Assembly: GCA_034519515.1 (NCBI GenBank)
Contig: JAXHOK010000006.1
Location: forward strand, 310,001-374,000
DNA length: 64,000 bases
DNA from: Arcicella sp034519515
GTDB lineage: Bacteria > Bacteroidota > Bacteroidia > Cytophagales > Spirosomataceae
Reading direction: 5' to 3'
The translations under genes and the position numbers were made by a program. The notes below the pieces were generated by a model. It did not search any database. It was given only the letters and a program-made list of their open reading frames with translations, and had not been told where the DNA came from. Every line of letters starts with the position of its first letter. Positions within the stretch are counted from its first letter, which is position 1. Below, in pieces: positions 25,939 to 34,813 of the stretch.

Positions 25939-27090
25939 ATGCTACCAATTGCCTTGAAATCATTTCATATCAAAAACTATCGAGGAATTATTGATACCCA
26001 AGTGGATAATATTCCTGCCGATACCCAATGGATTTTTCTGACGGGGGAAAATGGGTTTGGGAAGACTTCGGTTTTGCAGGCTTTGGCTTCTGCAATCAGT
26101 ATGGAGAAGCCTGAAAAGGACAAAATAAATTTCTCGTTGAATACTAAAACAGGTTTTATCCCCAAATATCCGTTTGATAAAGTTAATGACGAAAAATATT
26201 TTGATTATTTCAGTGAGATGTATGGTGGGCATTTATCCTACTATGGTTCACGATTAATAGCTTACGGTTCCACAAGACTCAGAATATCAGCTGGTACCAC
26301 GCAAGAAGTAGCGGAGAAGTATTCTTCAACAGATTCTCTTTTTTCTAATGATACTCTGTTAATCAATGTGGAAGAGTATCTTAAAGATTGGGTATATAAC
26401 TATCATATAGGTTTTTTGGAATTTCAGGAAATATTTAAATCTTTATTACCAGGTTTAGACTCAATTGACATTGAATTCGATAATAAGATTAAAAAGAGCA
26501 AAGTAAAATATCATGAAAAAGACTTTGAAGGAAATACTTATAAAGATGCAGTAGAATTTCTTGATTTAGCGGCTGGGTATAAAAACATTATTGCAATGGT
26601 TGGCGATATGGTTATGCGGTTATTTGATTACATAAGTACAGAAAGGTTTAGCGATTTAGAAGGAATCGTAATAATTGACGAAATCGACCTCCACCTTCAC
26701 CCAAAATACCAAAAACTCCTCGTCCAAAAACTAACCAAATTATTCCCCAAAATTCAATTTATCGTTTCAACGCATAGCCCAATTCCTTTGTTGGGAGCTC
26801 CTGAAAATTCGGTAATTATTAACGTTTCTCGCACCCGTGAGGAGGGCATCAAGGCGGAATTATTGGATATTGATTTTAGTGTGCTTACGCCCAATGCTAT
26901 TTTGAGTTCGCCTATTTTTGGTTTTCAAGATTTGATTCCTGAAAGTAAAAGTGATGATAAAATGATTAGGACGGAAGATACTTTTCAGGAGGTTGAATTT
27001 AATGACCAGTTGAAGAAGAATATTAATCAGTTTTTGACCAAAGAAAGACAAGAGGAATTACTGAAACTAATCAAAGTAAAGCAATCATAA
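25939..27090 (+). CDS. AAA family ATPase, Septu PtuA-like (defence-type)
   Basis: 383 aa. An SMC/OLD-like ABC ATPase: Walker A GENGFGKTS at 36-44, Walker B with IVIIDEIDLHLHP near 243-255, and an H-loop STHSP near 278. It is shorter than most PtuA proteins. The next gene begins 2 bp after its stop and encodes an HNH nuclease, the arrangement of Septu (PtuAB) and of effector modules in type I retrons. I infer an anti-phage ATPase-nuclease pair, with the ATPase sensing or gating the nuclease. No retron reverse transcriptase is seen nearby, so a stand-alone Septu-like system is the better guess. Confidence 0.82.
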   Translation: MLPIALKSFHIKNYRGIIDTQVDNIPADTQWIFLTGENGFGKTSVLQALASAISMEKPEKDKINFSLNTKTGFIPKYPFDKVNDEKYFDYFSEMYGGHLSYYGSRLIAYGSTRLRISAGTTQEVAEKYSSTDSLFSNDTLLINVEEYLKDWVYNYHIGFLEFQEIFKSLLPGLDSIDIEFDNKIKKSKVKYHEKDFEGNTYKDAVEFLDLAAGYKNIIAMVGDMVMRLFDYISTERFSDLEGIVIIDEIDLHLHPKYQKLLVQKLTKLFPKIQFIVSTHSPIPLLGAPENSVIINVSRTREEGIKAELLDIDFSVLTPNAILSSPIFGFQDLIPESKSDDKMIRTEDTFQEVEFNDQLKKNINQFLTKERQEELLKLIKVKQS

Positions 27091-27091
27091 T

Positions 27092-28012
27092 ATGCGACTG
27101 GTAACCAAAGACTTAAACAATAAGCCCGAGATTTTCAAGAAGCAAAGTACGATTGATGATTGGGAAAATATAGCTTCAACAGGTGATGTTTCAAAGATTA
27201 AAGATGACGTTTACAAAGGTTCATACAAAGATGCCAATGGTAAAACACAATCAAGAGTAAGAGAGAAATTGAATGAATTTTATTTCTCAAAATGTGCTTA
27301 TTGCGAATTACTTTGCAAGGCAGAAATAGAACACTATCGACCCAAAAAAGGAGTTACCGAAGATACGCTACACAATGGTTATTATTGGCTTTGTTACGAA
27401 TGGTCAAACCTTGTACCGTCTTGTCGTTATTGCAACACCGAAGGAGGAAAAGGAAATCAATTTCCGATTAAAGGTACACGGGTGAAACTACCGACATTTG
27501 ATACACAGTCGAAATTAGACCAAGAACATATCAAGGCAAATACTGCGTTTTTATTATCAGAACAGCCCTATTTACTTCATCCCGAGATAGATAATCCTGT
27601 AAATTATTTGAATTTCAAAATTGATTTACAAGGAGAAGGTATTGAAATAATTGGCACTGATGGAGTAAATGAAAGAGGAGAACAAACCATTAAAATCTGT
27701 AATTTGAATCGTCAAAATCTAAAATTAGCTCGAAAGCAAAACGTAATAGATGAAATCATTGATGCAATAAATGCCTATTTTGAACTCTGGGCAAGCAATT
27801 ACCTTTCGATTGAAAATTTACCAAAAGCCCTTTTGTTAGCTTTTCAAGAAATTACAGAAAAAAGTAAAAATATTGAATTAGAACATCATTTATTACGAAA
27901 TTGTATTGTCAAAGACGAAATTTCATTTAATAAATTGATTATTTCACAATTACAAGAAAATAAGCAAGCTATCGTACAAGCGGCATTCAGACAATATCAA
28001 CAAACACTTTAA
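27092..28012 (+). CDS. HNH endonuclease, PtuB-like (TIGR02646-type)
   Basis: 306 aa. The HNH/zinc centre is at the N-terminal third: Cys68-x2-Cys71 (CAYCELLCKAE), Glu80-His81 (EHYRPKKG), Asn106 (WSNLVPSC) and Cys111-x2-Cys114. This is the pattern of TIGR02646 HNH proteins, which act beside AAA ATPases in retron and Septu-type defence. It overlaps in expression with the upstream ATPase (TAATATG junction). The remaining ~190 residues are helical and unassigned. The likely activity is cleavage of nucleic acid upon infection, by analogy only. Confidence 0.82.
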   Translation: MRLVTKDLNNKPEIFKKQSTIDDWENIASTGDVSKIKDDVYKGSYKDANGKTQSRVREKLNEFYFSKCAYCELLCKAEIEHYRPKKGVTEDTLHNGYYWLCYEWSNLVPSCRYCNTEGGKGNQFPIKGTRVKLPTFDTQSKLDQEHIKANTAFLLSEQPYLLHPEIDNPVNYLNFKIDLQGEGIEIIGTDGVNERGEQTIKICNLNRQNLKLARKQNVIDEIIDAINAYFELWASNYLSIENLPKALLLAFQEITEKSKNIELEHHLLRNCIVKDEISFNKLIISQLQENKQAIVQAAFRQYQQTL

Positions 28013-28041
28013 AATAATTATTCACTTCCAAACAAACACAA

Positions 28042-30369
28042 ATGAAAAACAAACTAAAACTCCTACTTTTCCTCCTCTTCATTGCTCAAAGCTCAAATCT
28101 GCTGGCTCAATACAATGCCAATACTCGCTTTGAACAATTGACAAATTTACCCACGCCCAATACTTACCGCACGGCTTCGGGAAGTCCAGGAAAAGAATAT
28201 TGGCAACAACGGGCTGACTATGACATCAGAGCCGAATTGGACGATGTGGAACGTAAAATCACGGGTTCGGAAACCATTACTTATTTCAATAATTCGCCCG
28301 ATGAATTGCCGTATTTATGGTTGCAATTAGACCAAAATGTTTTCCAAAAGGATGCAATTGGTAGCAATACCAAAACGGGGGGTATCAACGGACAAGCAAG
28401 TTTTACGCAGTTCAAAGATTTAACTGACCCCAAAAAATACGGCTATAATATTTTGTCAGTAAAAGATAAAGCAGGTAATCCGATGAAACATACCATCAAT
28501 AATACGATGATGCGGATTGATTTGCCAACGCCCGTAAAATCAGGAACAAGTATCTCATTTTCAATTGATTGGAATTATTTAATTACGGAATATTACGGAC
28601 GTTCGGGTTACGAATATTTTGCCAAAGACGGTAACGTAAATTATTTCATTGCTCACTGGTTTCCAAGAATGGCGGTTTATAATGACGTGTACGGATGGCA
28701 GCACAAACAGTTTTTGGGTCGTGGAGAATTTACCTTGACTTTCGGGAATTATAAAGTTGCCCTCACCGTACCAAACGACCACGTGGTGGGTGCTTCGGGT
28801 GAATTACAAAACCCGACTGCGGTGCTTTCTTCTGAACAAATTAAGCGTTGGGAAAAGGCAAAAACTGCCACTCGTCCCGTCTTGATTGTGTCGCAGGAAG
28901 AAGCAGAGAAGGCTGAAAAAAACAAACCTACGGGCAAAAAAACGTGGATTTATAAAGCTGATAACGTCCGTGATTTTGCCTTTGCGAGTTCTCGTAAATT
29001 CATTTGGGATGCTATGCAAGTGGACGTTGAAGGCAAAAAAGTGTGGGCAATGTCGCTTTATCCAAAGGAAGGAAATCCACTTTGGGGGCAATATTCAACG
29101 ATGGTAGTGGCTCATACACTTCGCTCGTACTCGAAACACACGGTGGCGTATCCTTATCCAGTGGCGTATTCGTGTCATTCGGTTGCGGGTGGCGGCATGG
29201 AATATCCGATGATTTCCTTTAATGGTGGTCGTCCAGAGGCGGATGGTACTTATTCTGAGCAAGTAAAATATGGCATGATTGGCGTAATTATCCACGAAGT
29301 TGGGCATAATTTCTTCCCGATGATTGTTAATTCTGACGAAAGACAATGGTCGTGGATGGATGAAGGTTTGAATACTTTTTGTCAATATTTGGCGGAACAA
29401 GAGTGGGATAGAAATTATCCTTCACGCCGTGGGGAGGCTCAAAATATTGTGCCTTACATGAAAACCGATGCCTCGCAACAAATGCCAATTATGTCTAATT
29501 CTGAAAATATTTCTGACCAAACTTTCGGACCAAATGCCTACGCAAAGCCCGCTACGGCACTAAATATCCTGCGTGAAACCGTGATGGGGCGTGAATTATT
29601 CGATGCTGCCTTCAAAGAATACGCACGTCGTTGGGCATTTAAACAACCTTATCCCGCCGATTTTTTCCGCACGATGGAAGACGCTTCGGGCGTGGATTTA
29701 GATTGGTTTTGGAAAGGTTGGTTCTATGGAGTTGAACCCGTAAATCAATCGCTTGAAAACGTGGAATGGTTCGGAATTGATAATCTTTCGCCCGAAAAGA
29801 AAAGCGAAAAAGCCAAATCAGAAGCCGCAGCCAAGCGTGAGACAATCAGCAATATTCGTAATAAAAAAGACATTCCGAAAACCGTAGTGGAAGAAAACCC
29901 TGACATGAAGGATTTTTATAATTCTTACGACCGTTTCGCCACCACCGAAGCTGACAAAAAGCGTTTCGACCAAACGATGGCGGGGCTTAGCGAGGATGAG
30001 AAAAAATTGGTAGATTCCAATAAGAATTTTTATGTATTGAACGTAAAAAACAAAGGCGGTTTACCCATGCCAGTTATCGTGAAAGCCAATTATGAAGACG
30101 GCACGGACGAAATTTTCAGAATACCCGCCGAAATCTGGCGATTGAACGATAAGGAAGTAAAAAAGGTGATTCCAACCGATAAAAAGGTAACGAAATGGAC
30201 ATTGGACCCATTCATGGAAATTGCCGATATTGACACCGACGACAACGCTTTTCCAAGAGAACCAGAGCAACCTTCACGTTTTCAGGTGTTTAAAGGACAA
30301 CGCCCACCACAGCCCAATCCGATGCAGCAGCAGGCGAAGCCGAATGCGGTGCAGGGGGGGAAGAATTAG
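28042..30369 (+). CDS. M1-family zinc metallopeptidase, exported
   Basis: 775 aa with signal peptide MKNKLKLLLFLLFIAQSSNLLAQ. The zinc site is HEVGH (His418, Glu419, His422) followed by 18 residues and Glu441 in MDEGLNTF, the gluzincin HExxH-x18-E arrangement of M1 aminopeptidases. The exopeptidase signature lies upstream in GGGMEYPMISF (in place of GxMEN). The C-terminal ~200 residues are charged, with a Pro/Gln-rich end. It is probably periplasmic; no T9SS domain is seen. It begins 29 bp after the HNH gene but is unlikely to be functionally linked. Confidence 0.92.
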   Translation: MKNKLKLLLFLLFIAQSSNLLAQYNANTRFEQLTNLPTPNTYRTASGSPGKEYWQQRADYDIRAELDDVERKITGSETITYFNNSPDELPYLWLQLDQNVFQKDAIGSNTKTGGINGQASFTQFKDLTDPKKYGYNILSVKDKAGNPMKHTINNTMMRIDLPTPVKSGTSISFSIDWNYLITEYYGRSGYEYFAKDGNVNYFIAHWFPRMAVYNDVYGWQHKQFLGRGEFTLTFGNYKVALTVPNDHVVGASGELQNPTAVLSSEQIKRWEKAKTATRPVLIVSQEEAEKAEKNKPTGKKTWIYKADNVRDFAFASSRKFIWDAMQVDVEGKKVWAMSLYPKEGNPLWGQYSTMVVAHTLRSYSKHTVAYPYPVAYSCHSVAGGGMEYPMISFNGGRPEADGTYSEQVKYGMIGVIIHEVGHNFFPMIVNSDERQWSWMDEGLNTFCQYLAEQEWDRNYPSRRGEAQNIVPYMKTDASQQMPIMSNSENISDQTFGPNAYAKPATALNILRETVMGRELFDAAFKEYARRWAFKQPYPADFFRTMEDASGVDLDWFWKGWFYGVEPVNQSLENVEWFGIDNLSPEKKSEKAKSEAAAKRETISNIRNKKDIPKTVVEENPDMKDFYNSYDRFATTEADKKRFDQTMAGLSEDEKKLVDSNKNFYVLNVKNKGGLPMPVIVKANYEDGTDEIFRIPAEIWRLNDKEVKKVIPTDKKVTKWTLDPFMEIADIDTDDNAFPREPEQPSRFQVFKGQRPPQPNPMQQQAKPNAVQGGKN

Positions 30370-30492
30370 AAGGATTTTTGCGATGTAACCGTTTGATTAA
30401 GTTCGCCCTAATTGTAGATTGGGGCGAACTTGTTGTTTTGGGGCTATGTTTTTATTGAAAATTCGCTTACATTTACCATAAAATGATTCGTT

Positions 30493-30732
30493 ATGCAAGT
30501 TCAAAATGTTTATGATGATGTTGCCGATTTTATTGCCAACATGAATCCCCAAAAGATACTCGAATTACGAGCTTCTGAACAGTCCAAAGAGCGATTAGTA
30601 TTTTTGACTGAAAAGGAAAAAGAATCAAGTTTATCTTACGAAGAAAAAGACGAACTCGACCACTACCTTGTTTTGGAAAGATTGATTAGGCTTGCCAAAG
30701 CCCATGCACGGCAACGTCTTGTTGCGATATGA
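30493..30732 (+). CDS. Small hypothetical protein upstream of HNH gene
   Basis: 79 aa, helical and charged: VADFIANMNPQKILELRASEQSKERL... ending AKAHARQRLVAI. It overlaps the HNH gene by 4 bp (ATGAG junction), a tight two-gene unit. Proteins of this kind are common in Bacteroidota and cyanobacteria beside small HNH nucleases, so an antitoxin- or partner-like role is possible, but no known domain is seen. A TACATTTA -7-like box lies about 25 bp before the start. Confidence 0.7.
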   Translation: MQVQNVYDDVADFIANMNPQKILELRASEQSKERLVFLTEKEKESSLSYEEKDELDHYLVLERLIRLAKAHARQRLVAI

Positions 30733-31146
30733 GTAAGAAAATTCCACTTTATTTAAGGAACAGCGTAGCTTCTCGAGCAAATAAGCGTTGTGAATATTGC
30801 CAAATTTCAGATATTGATTCCTACTATGGTTTTCAAATAGACCACATCGTCAGTCGTAAGCATGATGGGGAAACTCATTTGGACAATTTGGCTTATGCTT
30901 GCCCCGACTGCAATAGATACAAAGGGGTCTGACTTAGGTACTTATTTGAATGCAAATACTGATTTCATTCGATTTTATAACCCAAGAGAAGATATTTGGA
31001 ATGAACACTTTGAGATAGATAATGCTGGGCAAATCACAGGAAAAACCTTAATTGGCATAGCTACAACCAAGATTTTTGCTTTCAATCATGCGGATAGAAT
31101 TATTGAAAGAAGGATTTTGATTGAATTGGGATTATGGGGTTTTTGA
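30729..31146 (+). pseudogene. Small HNH endonuclease with a G-run frameshift
   Basis: The first frame gives MSKKIPLYLRNSVASRANKR followed by CEYCQIS, then IDHIVSRKHDGETHLDNLAYACPDCNRYKG and a TGA. This is a complete HNH centre: Cys pair, DHI, LDNL, CPDC. The family normally continues; the +1 frame carries on as SDLGTYLNANTDFIRFYNPR and ends HADRIIERRILIELGLWGF (stop 31144-31146). Deleting one G of the G4 run 30924-30927 joins the two into a ~138-aa protein. The frameshift is either an inactivating mutation or a homopolymer error. Confidence 0.85.
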
Positions 31147-31230
31147 TTTTTTGTTTTGTTTAGAAGATGCCTTCCTAACAAGGAAAATTACCTACAATAA
31201 TGATATAAATCTCATTCAAGACGTCTTTCT

Positions 31231-31409
31231 AACTGGTCTTAGGTTTAGCGAAGCGTTCCTACGACCTACAAGTACGTAGAGCATCTCGCTCATTCTGTGA
31301 AAATCACAAGATTCGATACCCAAAATCTCTTTCATGTATCAAACCAACGAGCGAAATGCTCTATACGATTGTAGGTCGTAGGAACGCTTCGTTAAACCTA
31401 CGACCAGTT
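31231..31409. repeat. Element C, copy 1 (long hairpin element)
   Basis: AACTGGTCTTAGGTTTAGCG at 31231 is matched by the inverse CGTTAAACCTACGACCAGTT ending at 31409, and the next segments also pair (AGAGCATCTCGCTC with GAGCGAAATGCTCT). The whole ~179 bp is one long palindrome with a conserved non-pairing centre (AAAATCACAAGATTCGATAC...TTTCATGTATCAAACC). Other copies are at 32909, 33072 and 51493 (fragment). The rest of gap 31147-31556 holds nothing else recognised. Confidence 0.85.
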
Positions 31410-31556
31410 TGAGAGGTTTGATGATTAGAGAACCGTTATTCAAAGTAAATAAAAAATCACCCAAAAACCTGCCTTTAATCAAAGTGCCGACAGTACAGGA
31501 TTCTACAATTCAAGAATTATTTTATATTTACCGCTATAATTGAACTAACAATAATA

Positions 31557-32885
31557 ATGAAAAAAATCTTTGTACTTTTCGTCAGTACGTTCGTTTTAAT
31601 AGGGCATTCTTTTGCTCAGAAAAAAGCCACTAATATTTTTCCTGATGGTAGCATAATGCCGAAATGGTTTTTTGATTCGAGCAAAATCCCATTGAGTAAA
31701 CTCGGTAAACAATATGTTATCACTAACTTTGGTGCAAAAAATGATAGCACTTTGCTTCAAACGGCCGCCATTCAGCAAGCGATTGATGAAGCCGCCAAAA
31801 ATGGGGGAGGAGTCGTAGTGATTCCGAAAGGAACATTTTTGAGTGGTGCATTATTTTTCAAACCAAAAACGCATCTTTATGTTTCGGAAGGTGCGGTTTT
31901 GAAAGGCTCAGATAACATTGCCGATTATCCAAAAATGCCTTCACGCATGGAAGGGCAAAGCCTTGATTATTTCGTGGCTTTGGTCAATGCCTACCGAGTT
32001 GATGGTTTCACGATTTCGGGCAAAGGCAAAATTGATGGCAATGGTTTACGTTATTGGGAAGCCTTTTGGCAACGCCGTAAAGAAAATCCAAATTGTACTA
32101 ATCTTGAAGTTTCACGTCCAAGATTAGTATTTGTTTGGCAGTCAAACAATGTGCAAATTCAAGATGTAAAACTGCATAATGCAGGTTTCTGGACGAGCCA
32201 TTATTACCAGTGTAATTTCGTAAAAATTCTGAATGTTAATTTTCTTTCGCCCTATCAACCTGTAAAAGCACCAAGTACTGATGCAATCGACCTTGATATT
32301 TGCTCAAATGTCTTGATAAAAGGCTGTTATATTTCAGTCAATGATGATGCCATTGCTTTGAAAGGCGGTAAAGGCCCGTGGGCGGATATGATTCCGAGCA
32401 ATGGTAAAAACACCAATATTGTTATCGAAAACTGTGAGTTTGGTTTCTGTCATTCGGCTCTTACTTGTGGCAGTGAAGCCATTCACAATAAAAATATCGT
32501 GATGCGAAATTGCTACGTAAATGAAGCAACGAGAGTTTTATGGCTAAAAATGCGACCAGATACGCCACAACTTTACGAATATATTACAGTCGAAAACATC
32601 AAAGGCCAAGCCAATAGCCTAATTTATGTAAAACCGTGGACACAGTTTTTTGATTTACAAGGTCGAAAAGATGTGCCACTTTCTTATTCGGATAATATTA
32701 CCTTGAAAAACATCGACCTCAAATGCAATGTTTTCTACGATGTAGCCATTACCGAAAACGACCGACTTTCAAACTTTAAATTTGAAAACCTCACGATTGA
32801 TGCCAAAAAGACGACCATTGATAAAAGCATCGTAAAAGGCTTTACACTGAAAAATGTGAAGGTTAATAATTTGATTGTGGAATAA
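31557..32885 (+). CDS. Glycoside hydrolase family 28 (polygalacturonase-like)
   Basis: 442 aa with signal peptide MKKIFVLFVSTFVLIGHSFAQ and a right-handed beta-helix. GH28 motifs are visible in order: STDAIDLDIC (NTD motif variant), SVNDDAIALKGG (DD pair, catalytic Asp residues), TCGSEAI in place of the usual G-H-G, and VLWLKMRPD (RIK-motif region). Expected action is hydrolysis of alpha-galacturonosyl or related linkages in pectin. A periplasmic location is likely since no sorting domain is present. It is monocistronic, flanked on both sides by element C copies. A TATATTTA -7-like box lies about 25 bp upstream. Confidence 0.88.
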   Translation: MKKIFVLFVSTFVLIGHSFAQKKATNIFPDGSIMPKWFFDSSKIPLSKLGKQYVITNFGAKNDSTLLQTAAIQQAIDEAAKNGGGVVVIPKGTFLSGALFFKPKTHLYVSEGAVLKGSDNIADYPKMPSRMEGQSLDYFVALVNAYRVDGFTISGKGKIDGNGLRYWEAFWQRRKENPNCTNLEVSRPRLVFVWQSNNVQIQDVKLHNAGFWTSHYYQCNFVKILNVNFLSPYQPVKAPSTDAIDLDICSNVLIKGCYISVNDDAIALKGGKGPWADMIPSNGKNTNIVIENCEFGFCHSALTCGSEAIHNKNIVMRNCYVNEATRVLWLKMRPDTPQLYEYITVENIKGQANSLIYVKPWTQFFDLQGRKDVPLSYSDNITLKNIDLKCNVFYDVAITENDRLSNFKFENLTIDAKKTTIDKSIVKGFTLKNVKVNNLIVE

Positions 32886-32908
32886 TTGATTGTTTAGTTT
32901 TGTCTGTT

Positions 32909-33071
32909 TGTAGGTTTAGCGAAGCGTTCCTACGACCTACAATTATGCAGAGCGTCTCGCTCGTTCTGTGAAAATCACAAGATTCGATACCAAACATTTC
33001 TACAAAAATCACTTTCATGTATCAAACCAACAAGCAAAATGCTCTACACGATTGTAGGTCATAGGACGCAT
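32909..33071. repeat. Element C, copy 2
   Basis: Starts in TGTAGGTTTAGCGAAGCGTT. The interior matches copy 1 (ACAAGATTCGATACC, TTTCATGTATCAAACC). The right end is worn (GTAGGTCATAGGACGCATCT) and runs directly into copy 3. Confidence 0.8.
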
Positions 33072-33260
33072 CTGGTCGTAGGTTTAGCAAAGCGTTCCTA
33101 CGACCTACAATTATGCAGAGCGTCTCGCTCGTTCTGTGAAAATCACAAGATTCGATACCAGATATTTCTACAAAAATCTCTTTCATGTATCAAACCAACG
33201 AGCAAAATGCTCTATGCAATTATAGGTCGTGGGAACGATTTGCTAAACCTACGACCAGTT
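33072..33260. repeat. Element C, copy 3 (tandem with copy 2)
   Basis: Starts CTGGTCGTAGGTTTAGCAAA and ends TAAACCTACGACCAGTT. It follows copy 2 without a gap in the same orientation, so two whole elements sit head to tail after the GH28 gene. The open frame at 33039-33299 within them is not a gene. Confidence 0.82.
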
Positions 33261-33357
33261 TGGATTATATTCTTAAACCGGTTTGGACTTGAAACCTAAC
33301 AATTTGGTAACTTGCAAGCCACTAATTCAGTTGAATTATTAAACAACAACACCATCC

Positions 33358-34077
33358 ATGAAAAATAACACTTTTCTAACCGCATTCTGGCAAAATTTAA
33401 TCTTTGCCAACTACGAAATAGACCCAAAAATCCTACAAAAATATGTGCCTTACAAAACTGAATTGGACTTGTTTGAGGGAAAATGCTTCGTGAGCGTAGT
33501 CGGGTTTGATTTTAGAGAAACTGCCGTTTTAGGCATTAAATTTCCGTTTCATGTCAATTTTGAAGAAATTAATCTCCGTTTCTACGTCCGATACAAAGAA
33601 GGAAATACTTGGAAAAGAGGAGCCGTTTTTATCAAAGAAATCGTTCCTAAATTTATGATTTCTTTGATTGCTAATACCATTTACAAAGAAAACTACGCCA
33701 CTCACGCCACCCGAAAATCATTGCAAATACTTGATAATCAGATGGTTTTGCGATACGAATGGAAGAATAAATCGCATTGGAATTTTTTGGAAGTAACCGC
33801 AGAAACGCAAAAGCACACCATTTCGCCCAACACCGAGGCAGAGTTCATCACGGAGCATTATTGGGGCTATGCACACTCGAAAGAGAATATGACGATGGAA
33901 TATCAAGTGGTTCATCCAAAATGGCAAATCCAAGAAGTTATTGATTACAAAATAGAAGCCGATTTTGTAGATTTATACGGAGCGGAGTTTTCATTTCTGG
34001 AAAATGCCAAACCAAGTTCAGTTTTCTTGGCGGACGGTTCAGCAGTTTCAATTTTAAAGGGGAAAAGGATTATCTAA
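33358..34077 (+). CDS. YqjF-like protein (DUF2071)
   Basis: 239 aa, matching the DUF2071/YqjF family (about 240 residues). It opens TAFWQNLIFANYEIDPKILQKYVPYKTELDLF and has the family blocks FVSVVGFDFRETAVLGIKFPFHVNFEEINLRFYV, GAVFIKEIVPKFMISLIANTIYKENY and WGYAHSKENMTMEYQVVHPKW. It is cytosolic with an acetoacetate-decarboxylase-like fold according to the family; the enzymatic role is not established. It converges with the gldD gene, with only 5 bp between stops. Confidence 0.88.
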   Translation: MKNNTFLTAFWQNLIFANYEIDPKILQKYVPYKTELDLFEGKCFVSVVGFDFRETAVLGIKFPFHVNFEEINLRFYVRYKEGNTWKRGAVFIKEIVPKFMISLIANTIYKENYATHATRKSLQILDNQMVLRYEWKNKSHWNFLEVTAETQKHTISPNTEAEFITEHYWGYAHSKENMTMEYQVVHPKWQIQEVIDYKIEADFVDLYGAEFSFLENAKPSSVFLADGSAVSILKGKRII

Positions 34078-34082
34078 CAAGA

Positions 34083-34757
34083 CTATTTCTTCCACTCCAA
34101 AGTATTCAACAATTTGAGCACATCTTTCTTCAAATAATCAATTACGGGAGCGAGTGAATCACTTTTTAGGGATGTATTAAAATACAAAGCTCCACGCAAA
34201 TAATGCTTGGTGGAATCGGTGGTATAAAACTGTAAATAAGTCGGCACTTCACCCTCCAGTTCCATTAACATTGCGGTCTTTCCCGAAGGCGTTTTTAGCA
34301 CTAAATCTTGAATTGAATATGCTTTTCCTCCGTGTTTCGCTGCTAATTTATGAGCATCATCAATGAGTTTAGATAACTTAGTTTTATCACCATTCAAAGG
34401 CTTATAAGTCAGCTGAATTATTGCCTTAAATTCTGGATAATACACATACATCCAATGCGGTTCTGCCCATTTAACGGTGTCAGGTTTCAGAATAGCCTGA
34501 TTAGAATATTGAAAGCTAAATGGATGATTTTCAGTCATTTGTAGATAAGTGGTCGCAGGTAAATCAATTCGATTATACCCTTTTGGCTTTGGTACAAAAT
34601 CTTGATTGTCACTTTTCGTTCCGCAAGATAGCAATAGGCAATAGGTAATAGGCAATAAGCAAAGAGAAGTTATGCTCTTATTAAAAAACACTTTCGCCAC
34701 CGTTAAAATTGATTTCAACGATGGCGAAAGCTGGTAATATTTTTGTACTTTATTCAT
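34083..34757 (-). CDS. gldD: Gliding motility lipoprotein GldD
   Basis: The mature region matches GldD: CGTKSDNQDFVPKPKGYNRIDLP, the ENHPFSFQYSNQAIL segment and a C-terminal SDSLAPVIDYLKKDVLKLLNTLEWKK. GldD is a lipoprotein needed for gliding and, in Flavobacterium, for T9SS function. The lipobox CLLLSC is encoded by a CCTATTR heptamer run (about 34625-34660). The start is uncertain: ATG 34757 places the signal late, and the sequence between is a hairpin (34691-34730). A GTG at 34691 (reading FFNKSITSLCLLPITYCLLLSC) would give a textbook lipoprotein leader. Confidence 0.88.
   Translation of the reverse strand: MNKVQKYYQLSPSLKSILTVAKVFFNKSITSLCLLPITYCLLLSCGTKSDNQDFVPKPKGYNRIDLPATTYLQMTENHPFSFQYSNQAILKPDTVKWAEPHWMYVYYPEFKAIIQLTYKPLNGDKTKLSKLIDDAHKLAAKHGGKAYSIQDLVLKTPSGKTAMLMELEGEVPTYLQFYTTDSTKHYLRGALYFNTSLKSDSLAPVIDYLKKDVLKLLNTLEWKK
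34691..34730 (-). promoter_or_regulatory. Hairpin at the 5' end of gldD
   Basis: CTTTCGCCACCGTT pairs with AACGATGGCGAAAG around a short AT loop, and on the minus strand a TTTTTT run follows. This terminator-like structure lies inside the annotated 5' part of gldD and may be an attenuator, or the end of a short upstream transcript. It shares AACGGTGGCG with the hairpin at 36536-36563. Confidence 0.5.
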
Positions 34758-34813
34758 GTTAAAATTACATAAAAATGATAATTTTTGAACTCATTTTATT
34801 AAGCGACAACTTT

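Noticed and set aside
25939..28012. Retron with the ATPase-HNH pair as effector
   Set aside because: No reverse transcriptase gene and no msr-msd-like inverted structure next to the pair; kept as Septu-like instead.
33039..33299. 86-codon plus-strand frame
   Set aside because: Lies wholly within two copies of element C, whose palindromes generate the frame.
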